Positions 6,623 through 13,752 of a DNA stretch of 33,557 nt are shown here, piece after piece. Each line of letters begins with the position of its first letter. Position 1 is the stretch's first letter. Source of the stretch: Burkholderia ambifaria (lineage in GTDB: Bacteria; Pseudomonadota; Gammaproteobacteria; Burkholderiales; Burkholderiaceae). A program made the translations under genes and the position numbers. The stretch spans positions 1-33,557 of the forward strand of contig NZ_LKPJ01000050.1 of assembly GCF_001443045.1 (NCBI RefSeq). Reading direction: 5' to 3'. The notes under the pieces were generated by a model. The model was not told the origin of the DNA, did no database searches, and was given only the letters and a program-made list of their open reading frames with translations.

Positions 6623-8137
6623 TCAGGCCTTCATCGTCCCGGTGCGCACGTAGCGCTCGTGCCACGACAGCGCCTCGGCGAGCAGGTGCGGCGTGTGCTT
6701 GCCGAAGCTCTCGCGCGATGCACGCTCGAAGTAGTCCTCGAGCATCGGACGGTAGTCCGGATGCGCGCAGGTCGCGATGATCTTGCGCGCGCGCTGCTTC
6801 GGCGACAGGCCGCGCAGGTCGGCGAGCCCCTGCTCGGTGACGACCACCGCGACGTCGTGCTCGGTATGGTCGACGTGGCTCGCCATCGGCACGATCCGCG
6901 AGATCGCGCCGCCCTTCGCGGTGCTGGCCGACATGAAGCACGACAGGTAGCCGTTGCGCGCGAAGTCGCCCGAGCCGCCGATGCCGTTCTGGATCTTCGT
7001 GCCCATCACGTGCGTCGAGTTCACGTTGCCGTAGATATCGGCCTCGATCATCCCGTTCATCGCGATGCAGCCGAGGCGGCGCACGAGTTCCGGATGGTTG
7101 CTGATCTCCTGCGGGCGCAGCAGGATCTTTTCGCGGAACGTCGCGATCTCGTCGGCGAAGCGCTGCACCGCGGCCGGGCTCAACGACAGCGCCGTGGCCG
7201 ACGCGAAGCTGAGCGTACCGTCGTCGAGCAGGTCGAGCATGCCGTCCTGGATCACTTCGGTGTACGCGGTCAGGTTCGAGAAACCGGCCGAGCTCAGTTC
7301 CGCGAGCACCGCGTTCGTGATGTTGCCGACGCCCGACTGCAGCGGCAGCAGGTTTTCCGGCAGGCGGCCGCGCTTCACTTCGTGGCGCAGGAAGTCGATC
7401 AGCTGATGCGCGATCTGCTTCGACGTCGCGTCCGGCGCGGAGAACGCGTTGCTGCGGTCCGGCGCGTCGGTCTCGACGATCGCGACGATCTTGTCGACCG
7501 GGCAGCGCAGGTACGGCTCGCCGATCCGGTCGTCGCTTTTCGTCAGCGGAATCGGCTTGCGGTGCGGCGGCAGCGCCGTGCCGTAGTAGACGTCGTGCAT
7601 CCCGTCGAGGCCGAGCGGCTGGCGCGAGTTGACTTCGAGGATCACGTGCTTCGCCTGCTCGAGCCACGTCTTGTTGTTGCCGATCGATGCGGACGGAATC
7701 AGCAGACCGTCCTCGCGGATGCCCGCGACTTCGACGATCGCGACGTCGAGGTCGCCGTACAGCCCGAACCATGCATATTGCGCGACGTGGCTCAGGTGGA
7801 CGTCCTGGTAGTCGACTTCGCCGTTGTTGATCTTGTCGCGCAGCGTCGGGTCGGACTGGTACGGCAGGCGCATCGAGATGCCGTTGGTGCGGGCGAGCGC
7901 GCCGTCGAGTTCCGGCGCGGTCGACGCGCCCGTCAGCACGTTGACCCGGAAGTCCTCGCCGCGCGCGTGGGCTGCGTCGATGTGGGCGGCGAGCGCGGCC
8001 GGCACGGCCTTCGGATAGCCCGAGCCGGTGAAGCCGCTCATCGCGACGGTCATGCCGGGACGGATCAGCGCGGCAGCTTCGTCGGCAGTGCGGACGAGCG
8101 AACGCAGGGCGGGAGCGAGGATGCGTGAAGAAGACAT
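6623..8137 (-). CDS. Succinyl-CoA:acetate CoA-transferase (acetyl-CoA hydrolase/transferase family)
   Basis: A 504-residue class I CoA-transferase of the AarC/YgfH group, cytosolic. It would move CoA between succinyl-CoA (or propionyl-CoA) and acetate or succinate, disposing of acetate or feeding the TCA cycle. The CoA-binding motif GVGNITNAV (269-277) and the acylated glutamate in AYTEVIQDGM (Glu294, the same number as the catalytic Glu of Acetobacter AarC) are present. Length matches the family. The start is ATG 8137; a longer frame reaches 8266 but the extra 43 residues are not family-like. The upstream sequence has TATATA only 3 bases before the ATG and no ribosome site, so the start or the promoter is unusual. 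It converges on the efflux gene; about 400 bases upstream lies a second FNR-like box. Confidence 0.9.
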   Translation of the reverse strand: MSSSRILAPALRSLVRTADEAAALIRPGMTVAMSGFTGSGYPKAVPAALAAHIDAAHARGEDFRVNVLTGASTAPELDGALARTNGISMRLPYQSDPTLRDKINNGEVDYQDVHLSHVAQYAWFGLYGDLDVAIVEVAGIREDGLLIPSASIGNNKTWLEQAKHVILEVNSRQPLGLDGMHDVYYGTALPPHRKPIPLTKSDDRIGEPYLRCPVDKIVAIVETDAPDRSNAFSAPDATSKQIAHQLIDFLRHEVKRGRLPENLLPLQSGVGNITNAVLAELSSAGFSNLTAYTEVIQDGMLDLLDDGTLSFASATALSLSPAAVQRFADEIATFREKILLRPQEISNHPELVRRLGCIAMNGMIEADIYGNVNSTHVMGTKIQNGIGGSGDFARNGYLSCFMSASTAKGGAISRIVPMASHVDHTEHDVAVVVTEQGLADLRGLSPKQRARKIIATCAHPDYRPMLEDYFERASRESFGKHTPHLLAEALSWHERYVRTGTMKA

Positions 8138-8332
8138 GGCTATATATCTGACGCTTTTGGTCTGTCGTTGACGTCGCGGGGGGTGTCTCCTGAGCGACGC
8201 AAAGCCCTTGGGGCCGCGAGGGGCGGCCCGGCACCACGGGCACGGCCCGAGTATCGCAGAGGCCATCGCCGCGAAATGTCCGCCGGATGCAAAAGATACT
8301 TACTGAATGCGCCGGGTATCGAACGGCCGTTC

Positions 8333-8455
8333 TTATGACAGACGCGTGAGCCGTTCCGAATGCACGCGAAAGGCATGCGAAAGCAAATGGCCGATTTGCC
8401 GCGCGCGGATTACGAATGGCTTAACGTCAATCGACCGATACCCTTCCGGATTCAT
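8333..8455 (-). CDS. Candidate 40-residue small protein (unrecognised)
   Basis: An ATG at 8455 on the minus strand opens a 40-codon frame beginning MNPEGYRSIDVKPFVIRARQ and ending at TAA next to a 12-bp palindrome. It lies about 47 bases downstream of the start site predicted from the FNR-like box at 8537-8550 with its minus-strand -10 GACAAT (8514 to 8509). No ribosome site is obvious and third-position GC is low for this genome. It overlaps a plus-strand candidate, so at most one is likely to be real. Confidence 0.22.
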   Translation of the reverse strand: MNPEGYRSIDVKPFVIRARQIGHLLSHAFRVHSERLTRLS

Positions 8456-8533
8456 CGCGTGAACGCAGGGAATCCCATGCAATGGCCGACCGGCGATCAC
8501 CGCGGCCAATTGTCGCCCGACACCGCCTTTTAG
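8375..8533 (+). CDS. Candidate 52-residue small protein (unrecognised)
   Basis: An ATG at 8375 starts a 52-codon frame (MRKQMADLPRADYEWLNVNR at its N-terminus) ending in TAG at 8533. Third-position GC is roughly two thirds, lower than neighbouring genes. No good ribosome site precedes it, though an AAAGG is adjacent to the ATG. It has no recognised domain and overlaps the minus-strand candidate. Confidence 0.22.
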   Translation: MRKQMADLPRADYEWLNVNRPIPFRIHRVNAGNPMQWPTGDHRGQLSPDTAF

Positions 8534-8550
8534 TGCCTGATGCACATCAA
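8509..8550 (-). promoter_or_regulatory. Second FNR/Anr-like box with minus-strand -10
   Basis: CTGAT-GCAC-ATCAA (8537-8550) differs by one base from TTGAT-N4-ATCAA and shares the core GCACATCAA with the box at 2334. Reading the minus strand, GACAAT (8514 to 8509) follows after 22 bases, nearly the same spacing as at the first box (21). It would drive a leftward transcript from about 8502 toward the CoA-transferase or a small gene. No matching -10 is seen in the plus direction. Confidence 0.4.
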
Positions 8551-8733
8551 CCCGGCAACGCGCGCGCGAATCGCCGCCGGCCCGCGTGCGAGGCCCGTTC
8601 GCCCTTGACAGCCGCGCCATGCGAACCACACTGGATCAGGTATGGCCCGCGCGCGCGAACACCCGCTTCGCGCATCCGGTTCGCAACCGGCCGAGGTCCG
8701 GAATACGCGGTAACACTCCCGCATGTCAGGACA

Positions 8734-8775
8734 TTGGTCGAATAAAAAGCAACAAATTACAAATCCGTATATATT
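8734..8775 (+). promoter_or_regulatory. Candidate promoter of the phosphonolipid operon
   Basis: An AT-rich stretch before the first gene offers TTGGTC (8734-8739), an 18-bp spacer and TACAAA (8758-8763). A second -10-like TATATT (8770-8775) ends 6 bases before the ATG at 8782, which would make the mRNA leaderless. No Shine-Dalgarno sequence precedes that ATG, which fits the second option. Confidence 0.4.
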
Positions 8776-8781
8776 TCGCCG

Positions 8782-9462
8782 ATGGACCAAAGAAAAACCG
8801 CAACACGTTCCGAGCCCCCCCTGCCACGCACCTGGGATGCGCGGCTGGCGCGTGCGCTCGTCCGACCGCTGATCGACACGCCGGTCACCCCGAATCACCT
8901 CACTACCCTTCGCCTGCTGATCGGCCTCGCCGGTGCCTGGTGCTTGGCGCAAGGCGGCTTCGGCTGGAGCAACGCGGGCGCATTCCTGATCGTGCTGTCG
9001 AACTTCGTCGACCACACCGACGGCGAACTCGCGCGCATCAGCGGCAAGTCGAGCAAGATCGGTCACTTTTACGACCTGGCGGCCGACGCGCTCGTGACGG
9101 TCGCGCTGTTCGTCAGCATGGGCCTCGGCATCGTCGCCCAAGGCGGCCAGATGGCCGCGTCGCCGGTGCTGCTCGGCGCGGTGGCCGGTGCGGCCGTCGC
9201 GCTGATCTTCTTCCTGCGCATGCGGATCGAGTCGATCGCGGGCAAGGCCGGCACCAAGCAGGCATTCGCCGGCGGCTTCGAGACGGAAGACGTGCTCTAC
9301 CTGCTGCCCATCGTGACGCTCGTCGACGGCGTCCAGCCGTTCCTGCTCGCGGCGTCGATCGGCGCGCCGCTGTTCGCCGCATGGGTCGTGATCGACTGGT
9401 GGCGCATCGTCCGCCGCGGCAACCTCCAGCAGAACTCAACCGAAATCCAGGCTTCCAAATGA
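8782..9462 (+). CDS. CDP-alcohol phosphatidyltransferase family protein
   Basis: A 226-residue membrane enzyme with the complete family signature D-x2-D-G-x2-A-R-x8-G-x3-D-x3-D: Asp77, Asp80, Gly81, Ala84, Arg85, Gly94, Asp98 and Asp102. Hydrophobic helices flank it. These enzymes displace CMP from a CDP-activated group using an alcohol acceptor. In this operon the likely donor is CMP-activated aminoethylphosphonate and the acceptor a diacylglycerol-like or other lipid alcohol, giving a phosphonolipid; that substrate choice is inferred from the neighbours. It is the first gene of the operon, without a visible ribosome site, and its TGA overlaps the next ATG (ATGA at 9459-9462). Confidence 0.88.
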   Translation: MDQRKTATRSEPPLPRTWDARLARALVRPLIDTPVTPNHLTTLRLLIGLAGAWCLAQGGFGWSNAGAFLIVLSNFVDHTDGELARISGKSSKIGHFYDLAADALVTVALFVSMGLGIVAQGGQMAASPVLLGAVAGAAVALIFFLRMRIESIAGKAGTKQAFAGGFETEDVLYLLPIVTLVDGVQPFLLAASIGAPLFAAWVVIDWWRIVRRGNLQQNSTEIQASK

Positions 9463-10268
9463 CTCCTAGCACGCGCGACGACTCCGTGCTGAGCCCGGCA
9501 CGCCCCGCGCCTGCGCGCGCGGCAGCGGCCGAACCCGATCGCGCCGTGGCCGACCGCGTCGGCCGTCTCGACCTCGACCGCCTGCGCGGCGACTACACGC
9601 GCCAGGGGTCGTTCCTGTACCTCGACGAATTCCTGCCGGCCGATGCGCACGCGAAGCTCGCGGCCGCCGCCCGCGCGATGCAGGCCGGCCTGAACCGCAA
9701 CTACCTGCCCGGCCACAAGCAGGGCGGCAGCGTGAGCCGGCACACGATCGACGAGCAGGCGCCGTACATCGCCGAGCTGTACCGCTCGAAGGCGCTGATC
9801 GGCTTCCTCGAGAAGATCACCGGCGACAAGCTGATGGTGTCGCCGGACAACGATCCGCATGCGTACGCGCTGTACTACTACACGAAGCCGGGCGACCACA
9901 TCGGCTGGCACTACGACACGTCGTACTACGACGGCCGCCGCTACACGCTGCTGATCGGCGTGATCGACGATTCGTCGTGCCGGCTCGACTACGAGCTGCA
10001 TACGCGCAATCCGGACGTGCCCGACGAACCGGGCTCCGTGCAGATCGCCGACGGCGGCATCGTGCTGTTCGACGGCGACAAGCTGCGTCATCGGATCACG
10101 CCGCTCGGCCAGAACGAGACGCGCGTGTCGCTGACTTTCGAATACGTGACCAACCCCGGCATGCGGCCGTGGAAACGCTTCATCTCGAACATGAAGGACG
10201 CGATCGCGTATTTCGGTTTCCGCCAGGTGTTCAAGCAGCTGGCCACGCGACGGTCGACCGGGTCATGA
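9459..10268 (+). CDS. Fe(II)/2-oxoglutarate-dependent oxygenase (prolyl-4-hydroxylase-like fold)
   Basis: A 269-residue soluble oxygenase. The metal triad is His151-x-Asp153 (GWHYDTSYYD) and His211 (LRHRITPL), with Arg222 (ETRVSLTFEY) placed to bind 2-oxoglutarate. The first 30 residues are a Pro/Ala-rich, probably disordered tail. Its position inside the phosphonate operon suggests that it hydroxylates aminoethylphosphonate, the activated headgroup, or the lipid, for example at C1 as in known 1-hydroxy-2-aminoethylphosphonate lipids; the substrate is inferred. The start ATG at 9459 overlaps the upstream stop by 4 bases. The frame is open far upstream through the previous gene, but that part is not coding. 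Its own stop overlaps the next ATG in the same way. Confidence 0.87.
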   Translation: MTPSTRDDSVLSPARPAPARAAAAEPDRAVADRVGRLDLDRLRGDYTRQGSFLYLDEFLPADAHAKLAAAARAMQAGLNRNYLPGHKQGGSVSRHTIDEQAPYIAELYRSKALIGFLEKITGDKLMVSPDNDPHAYALYYYTKPGDHIGWHYDTSYYDGRRYTLLIGVIDDSSCRLDYELHTRNPDVPDEPGSVQIADGGIVLFDGDKLRHRITPLGQNETRVSLTFEYVTNPGMRPWKRFISNMKDAIAYFGFRQVFKQLATRRSTGS

Positions 10269-11266
10269 CACGCGCCGGCCTGATCCTGCTGTCCCTCGGA
10301 ACGGCACTCTTCGTCGCCCTGCTCGCGTGGCAGGGCGTCGGCGCGGTCGCGTCGACGTTCCTCGCGGCCGGCTGGGGTCTCGCGCTCGTCGCGGCGTTCC
10401 ACGTCGTGCCGCTCGTCATCGACGCGCTGGCGATCTCCGTGATGTTCCGCCGCGGCCAGCCGGGCGCCGAGCTCGGCAACGCGCTGCGTGCGCGCTGGGT
10501 CGGCGAATCGGTGAACAGCCTGCTGCCCGCCGGGCAGATCGGCGGCCCGGTGCTGATGGTGCGCCACCTCGCGCAGCGCGGCACGCGAATGGCCGATGCG
10601 GCCGCCGCGGTCACCGTCAGCACGACGATGCAGGCGCTCGCGCAGATGGCGTTCGCGTTGATCGGCATCGCCACGTTCAGCCTCTATGCGACGCACGATT
10701 CGGTCGCTCACCTGCGCACACCGGCGCTGATCGCCACCGGCGTGCTCGGCGCCCTCGCCGTCGCGTTCTACGCGGCACAGCGGCGCGGGCTGTTCGGCCG
10801 CGGGATGCGTCTCGCGTCGAAGCTGCTGGGCCCGCGCGACTGGTCGTCGCTCGCGACCCGCGCGGATGCGATCGACGACGCGGTCGGCGCGCTGTACCGC
10901 GATCGCGCGAAGGTCGCGAAGACCTTCGCATTGAGCCTCGTCGGCTGGATCGTCGGCACCGCCGAAGTGTGGCTCGCGCTGCACTTCCTCGGGCACCCGG
11001 TCAGCTGGCTCGACGCGCTGCTGCTCGAGAGCGTCGGCCAGGCGATTCGCGGTGCGGCGTTCGCGATCCCGGGCTCGCTCGGCGCACAGGAAGGCGGTTA
11101 CCTGCTGCTCGCCCCGCTGGTCGGCCTGCCGCCCGACGCGGCGCTCGCGCTGTCGCTCGCGAAGCGCGCGCGCGAACTCGCGCTCGGCCTGCCCGGCCTG
11201 CTCTATCTGCATTTCAGTGAAAGAAACTGGCAGCGGCGCCGTGCGCCGCAGCCGCTCGCCGACTGA
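10265..11266 (+). CDS. Lysylphosphatidylglycerol synthase-like transmembrane (flippase-type) protein
   Basis: A 333-residue polytopic protein of the UPF0104 / lysylphosphatidylglycerol synthase transmembrane superfamily (the same group as HpnL-like proteins), with about eight hydrophobic helices. Conserved features are RARWVGESVNSLLPAGQIGG (about 75-94) and AIPGSLGAQEGGYLLLAPLVGLP (about 265-287). The group contains lipid flippases and related membrane proteins; here it may move the finished phosphonolipid or an intermediate across the inner membrane. No aminoacyl-transferase domain is fused. The start ATG overlaps the oxygenase stop (ATGA at 10265-10268). Confidence 0.85.
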   Translation: MTRAGLILLSLGTALFVALLAWQGVGAVASTFLAAGWGLALVAAFHVVPLVIDALAISVMFRRGQPGAELGNALRARWVGESVNSLLPAGQIGGPVLMVRHLAQRGTRMADAAAAVTVSTTMQALAQMAFALIGIATFSLYATHDSVAHLRTPALIATGVLGALAVAFYAAQRRGLFGRGMRLASKLLGPRDWSSLATRADAIDDAVGALYRDRAKVAKTFALSLVGWIVGTAEVWLALHFLGHPVSWLDALLLESVGQAIRGAAFAIPGSLGAQEGGYLLLAPLVGLPPDAALALSLAKRARELALGLPGLLYLHFSERNWQRRRAPQPLAD

Positions 11267-11302
11267 TCGTTCAGATCCGCCGGCTTTTTGGTTGGAGAAC
11301 CC

Positions 11303-12070
11303 ATGCGAGCCATCATTCTTGCGGCAGGCCTCGGCTTGCGCCTGCAACAACCGCCCGAGGCGCAATTCCCGAAGTGCCTGCTGCGCTTCGACGACGTGTC
11401 GCTGCTCGAGCGCCATCTGCGCGTGCTCGACGCCGCAGGCGTCGATGAAATCGTGCTCGGGCTCGGCTTCCAGTCCGAGAAGGTCGAACAGGAATTGAAG
11501 CGCCTCGGCCGCACCGCCGAGATCGTGCTGAACGAGCGCTACGACCTCGGCAGCGTGCTGACCGTGCACACCGTCGCCGATGCGATGACGCGCGGCGGCG
11601 ACGTGCTGCTGATGGACGCCGACGTGCTGTACGACGAGAACATCCTGCATGCGCTGGTGGCCGATTCCGACAAGGCGGTCGACCGCCTGCTGATCGACCG
11701 CGACTTCGAGGCCGGCGACGAGCCCGTCAAGCTGTGCCTGAAGAACGGCGTGCCGGTCGAGCTGCGCAAGCAGCTCGCGGTCGACCTCGACTACGACACG
11801 ATCGGCGAATCGGTCGGCTTCTTCCGCTTCACCGAAGGCACCGCGCGCCGCCTCGCGACGATCGTCGCGGGCTACGTCGACAGCGGCCGCGCGAACATGC
11901 CGCACGAGGAAGCCGTGCGCGACCTGCTGCTCGAAGGCGGCCACTCGTTCGACGTCGCCGACGTCACCGGTTCGCCGTGGATCGAGATCGACTTCCCGAA
12001 CGACGTCGCACGCGCCACGCAAGACATTCTCCCCCTGATTCAACGCACTACCGCAGGAGCCGCGCGATGA
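11303..12070 (+). CDS. Nucleotidyltransferase, probable phosphonate cytidylyltransferase (PntC-like)
   Basis: A 255-residue stand-alone nucleotidyltransferase of the NTP_transferase fold. The signature loop is IILAAGLGLRL (3-13) followed by FPKCLLRF. The metal-binding aspartates are in LLMDADVLYD. A late WIEIDFPNDV motif resembles that of CTP:phosphonate and CTP:phosphocholine cytidylyltransferases. In this operon it probably forms CMP-aminoethylphosphonate from CTP, ready for the CDP-alcohol transferase. The chosen ATG at 11303 has GGAG 6 bases upstream; an in-frame GTG at 11288 is less likely. A 36-base gap separates it from the flippase gene, and its stop overlaps the PEP mutase start. A second, different nucleotidyltransferase domain is fused to that next protein, so which of the two activates the phosphonate is open. 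Confidence 0.85.
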   Translation: MRAIILAAGLGLRLQQPPEAQFPKCLLRFDDVSLLERHLRVLDAAGVDEIVLGLGFQSEKVEQELKRLGRTAEIVLNERYDLGSVLTVHTVADAMTRGGDVLLMDADVLYDENILHALVADSDKAVDRLLIDRDFEAGDEPVKLCLKNGVPVELRKQLAVDLDYDTIGESVGFFRFTEGTARRLATIVAGYVDSGRANMPHEEAVRDLLLEGGHSFDVADVTGSPWIEIDFPNDVARATQDILPLIQRTTAGAAR

Positions 12071-13752
12071 ACGCACGCGAACCCAACTTCTCCGAATCGC
12101 GCAGCGCACGCCTGCGCCGCATGCTCGTCAGCAGCGATCTCGAATTCCTGATGGAAGCGCACAACGGCCTGTCGGCGCGCATCGTCCGCGAAGCGGGCTT
12201 CAAGGGGATCTGGGCCTCGGGCCTCGCGATTTCCGCGCAATTCGGCGTGCGCGACAACAACGAAGCGAGCTGGACGCAAGTCGTCGACGTGCTCGAGTTC
12301 ATGGCCGACGCGAGCGACCTGCCGATCCTGCTCGACGGCGATACCGGCTACGGCAACTTCAACAACGTGCGCCGCCTGGTGAAGAAGCTCGAGCAGCGCG
12401 GCATCGCCGGCGTGTGCATCGAGGACAAGCAGTTCCCGAAGACCAACAGCTTCATCGGCGGCGAGCGTCAGCCGCTCGCCGAGATCGACGAGTTCTGCGG
12501 CAAGATCAAGGCCGGCAAGGATTCGCAAAGCGATCCCGACTTCTCGATCGTCGCGCGCGTCGAGGCGCTGATCGCGGGCTGGGGGATGGACGAGGCGCTG
12601 CGCCGCGCGAACGCGTATGCGGAAGCCGGCGCCGACGCGATCCTGATCCACAGCAAGCTGTCGCGCCCGGACGAGATTCTGCAGTTCGCGCGTGAATGGA
12701 GCGGCAAGGCGCCGCTCGTGATCGTGCCGACCAAGTACTACAGCACGCCGACCGACGTGTTCCGCCAAGCCGGCATCAGCACCGTGATCTGGGCGAATCA
12801 CCTGATCCGCGCATCGGCATCCGCGATGCAGGCGACCGCGCGCGAGATCTACGAGAGCGAAACGCTGATCAACGTCGAGGACCGCGTTGCATCGGTCAAC
12901 GAGATCTTCCGCCTGCAGGACGCCGACGAATACTCGGCGGCCGAGCGCATCTACCTGTCGTCGTCGTCGCGCGCGTCGAACGCCGCGATCGTGCTCGCCG
13001 CGAGCCGCGGCAAGGGCCTCGAGGCCGTGACCGAAGACAAGCCGAAGGTCATGCTGCCGGTCGCCGGCAAGCCGCTGCTGCGCTGGCTCGTCGACGGCTT
13101 CAAGACGCACGGCGTGAACGACATCACCGTGGTCGGCGGCTATCGCGCCGACGCGATCGACACGTCGGGCATCAAGCTCGTCGTCAACGAGCGCCATGCA
13201 CAGACGGGCGAGCTCGCATCGCTCGCGTGCGCGGCCGAACGCCTGACCGGCGACACTGTGATCTCGTACGGCGACCTGCTGTTCCGCAGCTACATCGTGC
13301 GCGACCTCGCGGAGAGCGAGGCCGAGTTCAGCGTGGTGGTCGATTCGTCGCTCACGGAAACCAACCAGAGCGTGCGCGATTTCGCGCTCTGCTCGGCCGC
13401 CGACGATCGCGGCCTGTTCGGCCAGAAAACCTATCTGCAACGCGTGTCGAGCGACGTCGCCGCGGGCACGCCGCACGGCCGCTGGATCGGTCTGCTGAAC
13501 GTGCGCGGCGCAGGCGTCGCCCGCCTGAAAGCGATGCTCGCCACGCTGCAGGCGCGTCCCGACTTCGACACGCTCGACATCCCGTCGCTCCTCAACGAAC
13601 TGATCGCCGCCGGCGAGAAGATCGAGGTGCAGTACGTGCACGGCCACTGGCGCGGCGTCAACGATCTCGAAGACTTCCGCCGCGCGGGCGACTTCGCGCA
13701 CGGCCAGACGCCGCTGTCCGAACCGGGTGCCGGCAACGGGGGCGCGCAATGA
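12067..13752 (+). CDS. Phosphoenolpyruvate mutase fused to a nucleotidyltransferase domain
   Basis: A 561-residue two-domain enzyme. Residues 1-295 form a PEP mutase of the isocitrate lyase superfamily: LLDGDTGYGN (88-97) and the diagnostic EDK-x5-NS motif (Glu119-Asp120-Lys121 to Asn127-Ser128), which separates true mutases from related lyases. Arg163 is also in place. It converts phosphoenolpyruvate into phosphonopyruvate, forming the C-P bond. Residues 306-545 are a nucleotidyltransferase domain (AAIVLAASRGKGL, then DKPKVMLPVAGKPLL, a later SYGDLLF, and WRGVNDLEDF). Similar fusions are known in phosphonate pathways, where the second domain activates the product with CTP. The start ATG overlaps the previous stop, and its own stop overlaps the decarboxylase ATG. 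Confidence 0.93.
   Translation: MNAREPNFSESRSARLRRMLVSSDLEFLMEAHNGLSARIVREAGFKGIWASGLAISAQFGVRDNNEASWTQVVDVLEFMADASDLPILLDGDTGYGNFNNVRRLVKKLEQRGIAGVCIEDKQFPKTNSFIGGERQPLAEIDEFCGKIKAGKDSQSDPDFSIVARVEALIAGWGMDEALRRANAYAEAGADAILIHSKLSRPDEILQFAREWSGKAPLVIVPTKYYSTPTDVFRQAGISTVIWANHLIRASASAMQATAREIYESETLINVEDRVASVNEIFRLQDADEYSAAERIYLSSSSRASNAAIVLAASRGKGLEAVTEDKPKVMLPVAGKPLLRWLVDGFKTHGVNDITVVGGYRADAIDTSGIKLVVNERHAQTGELASLACAAERLTGDTVISYGDLLFRSYIVRDLAESEAEFSVVVDSSLTETNQSVRDFALCSAADDRGLFGQKTYLQRVSSDVAAGTPHGRWIGLLNVRGAGVARLKAMLATLQARPDFDTLDIPSLLNELIAAGEKIEVQYVHGHWRGVNDLEDFRRAGDFAHGQTPLSEPGAGNGGAQ

Larger units (their letters stand above)
8138..8781. other. 644-base intergenic region, partly AT-rich, with candidate small ORFs
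   Basis: The largest gene-poor stretch in the window lies between the CoA-transferase and the phosphonolipid operon. Its third-position bias and base composition differ from those of the flanking genes. It holds a perfect 12-bp palindrome GAACGGCCGTTC (8321-8332), two overlapping small open frames on opposite strands, an FNR-like box at 8537-8550 and an AT-rich promoter region at 8734-8775. No stable RNA family was recognised. Confidence 0.45.

Noticed and set aside
6659..8128. Plus-strand frame opposite the CoA-transferase
   Set aside because: Antisense to a gene with the conserved Glu294 active site; composition typical of shadow frames.
8321..8332. Palindrome GAACGGCCGTTC as a terminator
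   Set aside because: No T-run on either side and only a 4-bp stem once a loop is allowed; more likely a chance or protein-binding palindrome.
8586..9458. Upstream extension of the oxygenase frame through the CDP-alcohol transferase gene
   Set aside because: The extension is out of frame with the transferase, is Arg/His-rich, and the ATGA overlap at 9459 gives a natural start.
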